DNA of 64,000 nt, taken from positions 62,001 to 126,000 of the forward strand of contig QRDG01000531.1 in NCBI GenBank assembly GCA_012064385.1, in the 5' to 3' direction. A program made the translations under genes and the position numbers. The stretch is from Puccinellia tenuiflora. Lineage: Eukaryota; Streptophyta; Magnoliopsida; Poales; Poaceae. The notes beneath the pieces are model-generated. The model saw only the letters and a list, made by a program, of their open reading frames with translations, ran no database searches and was not told where the DNA came from. Of this stretch, positions 63,324 to 64,000 are shown in pieces (position 1 is the first letter of the stretch; each line of letters opens with the position of its first letter).

Positions 63324-64000
63324 GACTATGCTTCCGGTGGGTCAAAATGGGTGCTTGATAGTGGATGCACAAAACATATGACCGGAAGCAAGGAGTTGAT
63401 GACGAAGTTGAGACCAAATCTAAATCAAGCAACCGTCACTTATGGGGATCGATCAAAATCCGAGGTATTGGGCTTTGGCAAGGTGGTAGTCGCTAAGGAT
63501 ATCACCTTAGCGAATGTCATGCTTGTCAAAGACCTTGGTTTTAATTTACTTTCCGTTCGTGCACTTAATAAGATGGGTTACGCCGTCTTCTTTGATATTG
63601 ATGTTGTGGTAATCTGGTGGAGCAAGACTCTAAAGGTAGCTTTCGTTGGGTACGTCGAGGATGATTTGTTTGTGGTTGACTTTTCGAGGGAAACCACTTC
63701 AAATTCGATGTGCCTATTCGGAAAGGCCGACAAGGGTTGGTTGTGGCATCGCCGCCTAGCCCATGTCAATATGAGAACTTTGCAAAGTCTTCACAAGGGT
63801 GGCCACATTCTCAGACTAAAAGAAGATGTTTCTTTTGCCAAAGATCGTGTTTGTAGGGCTTGTGTTGAAGGAAAGATGCATGATTCTCCCCATCCGTCCA
63901 AGACTATTATTTCATCCAAGAGGATCTTGGAGCTGCTCCATGTGGACCTTTTTGGTGCCGTTCCCGAAGCTAGTCTTGGTGGGAAGAAGTATTGCTTGGT
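63324..64000 (+). CDS. pol: Copia pol, N-terminal part (protease, GAG-pre-integrase), cut by the window edge
   Basis: An open frame follows a TAG at 63321-63323 and has no stop to the edge (225 codons). Its start carries the protease signature SKWVLDSGCTKHMTG with the catalytic DSG. Then come VTYGDRSK and NLLSVRALNKMGY, the usual Copia protease words. The integrase zinc-binding region follows (LWHRRLAHVNMRTLQSL, CRACVEGKMH), and then the start of the integrase core (LELLHVDLFGAV). The frame is shifted relative to gag, with no Met near its start, so it must be reached by frameshifting, splicing or readthrough of some kind. The reverse transcriptase lies beyond the window. Confidence 0.9.

Larger units (their letters stand above)
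59420..64000 (+). mobile_element. Copia-type LTR retrotransposon (SIRE/Maximus-like), 5' part
   Basis: A long 5' LTR, a PBS, a complete gag and the first part of pol lie in order and run off the right edge of the window. It interrupts the Athila-like pol at about 59420. The order protease then GAG-pre-integrase, and the Copia-type PBS, identify the superfamily. The long LTR and gag with a C-terminal coiled coil suggest the SIRE/Maximus lineage (inference). Confidence 0.88.

Overview
This is a gene-poor, repeat-rich window from a grass nuclear genome, most likely Pooideae (the wheat/barley/oat side). The basis is one complete nitrate reductase gene that resembles barley NADH enzymes, Stowaway MITEs with CTCCCTCCGT ends, and Athila-type LTR retrotransposons whose LTRs end in GACGTATCA. 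Nothing looks bacterial: coding regions are split by GT-AG introns and most of the rest is nested transposons. One unknown base (N) sits at 20661.

Layout. 1-8.1 kb: degraded transposon DNA, one orphan exon (1018-1219, minus), a broken PIF/Harbinger transposase (about 3.94-4.46 kb, minus) and a two-exon gene for a GRF zinc-finger protein with a C-terminal membrane anchor (6513-7060). 8.08-17.52 kb: a small minus-strand host gene split by a 9-kb non-autonomous Athila-like retrotransposon (8234-17279, perfect AGGTG target duplication), which in turn carries a 2.66-kb solo Copia-type LTR (10243-12902, GCAGG duplication). The dead gene's upstream DNA carries a TATA box, three RY motifs, three identical CCTTCTAGAAGG palindromes and then a tandem array of about 300-330 bp monomers (18130-19465). 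19.9-26.4 kb: a Mutator-like element whose minus-strand mudrA gene is split by a divergent gene pair, an RPA32-like gene (plus) and a four-helix membrane protein gene (minus). 26.56-27.07 kb: the end of a CACTA element.

27.4-32.1 kb: the nitrate reductase gene on the minus strand, three exons encoding 912 residues with all cofactor motifs intact. It is the one clear, complete housekeeping/metabolic gene. 32-45.5 kb: AT-rich intergenic DNA with several MITEs and large inverted repeats.

45.5-59.4 kb: a second minus-strand Athila-like element. Its 3' LTR (45539-51986) carries a hAT-like element, itself hit by a Mutator-like MITE, and a CACTA element (47597-51201). The CACTA element holds seven tandem hairpins whose stems change in a compensatory way, which is the most unusual feature of the window. 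The internal part has another transposon (about 53.2-56.7 kb) inserted in it, then a partly decayed pol (integrase intact as an open frame). 59.42-64 kb: a plus-strand Copia element (SIRE/Maximus-like) inserted in that pol, with a long LTR, PBS, complete gag and the start of pol, running off the window edge.

The genes do not form a pathway. The biology here is one nitrogen-assimilation gene surrounded by layers of transposons, some of which carry captured or possibly regulatory cargo.
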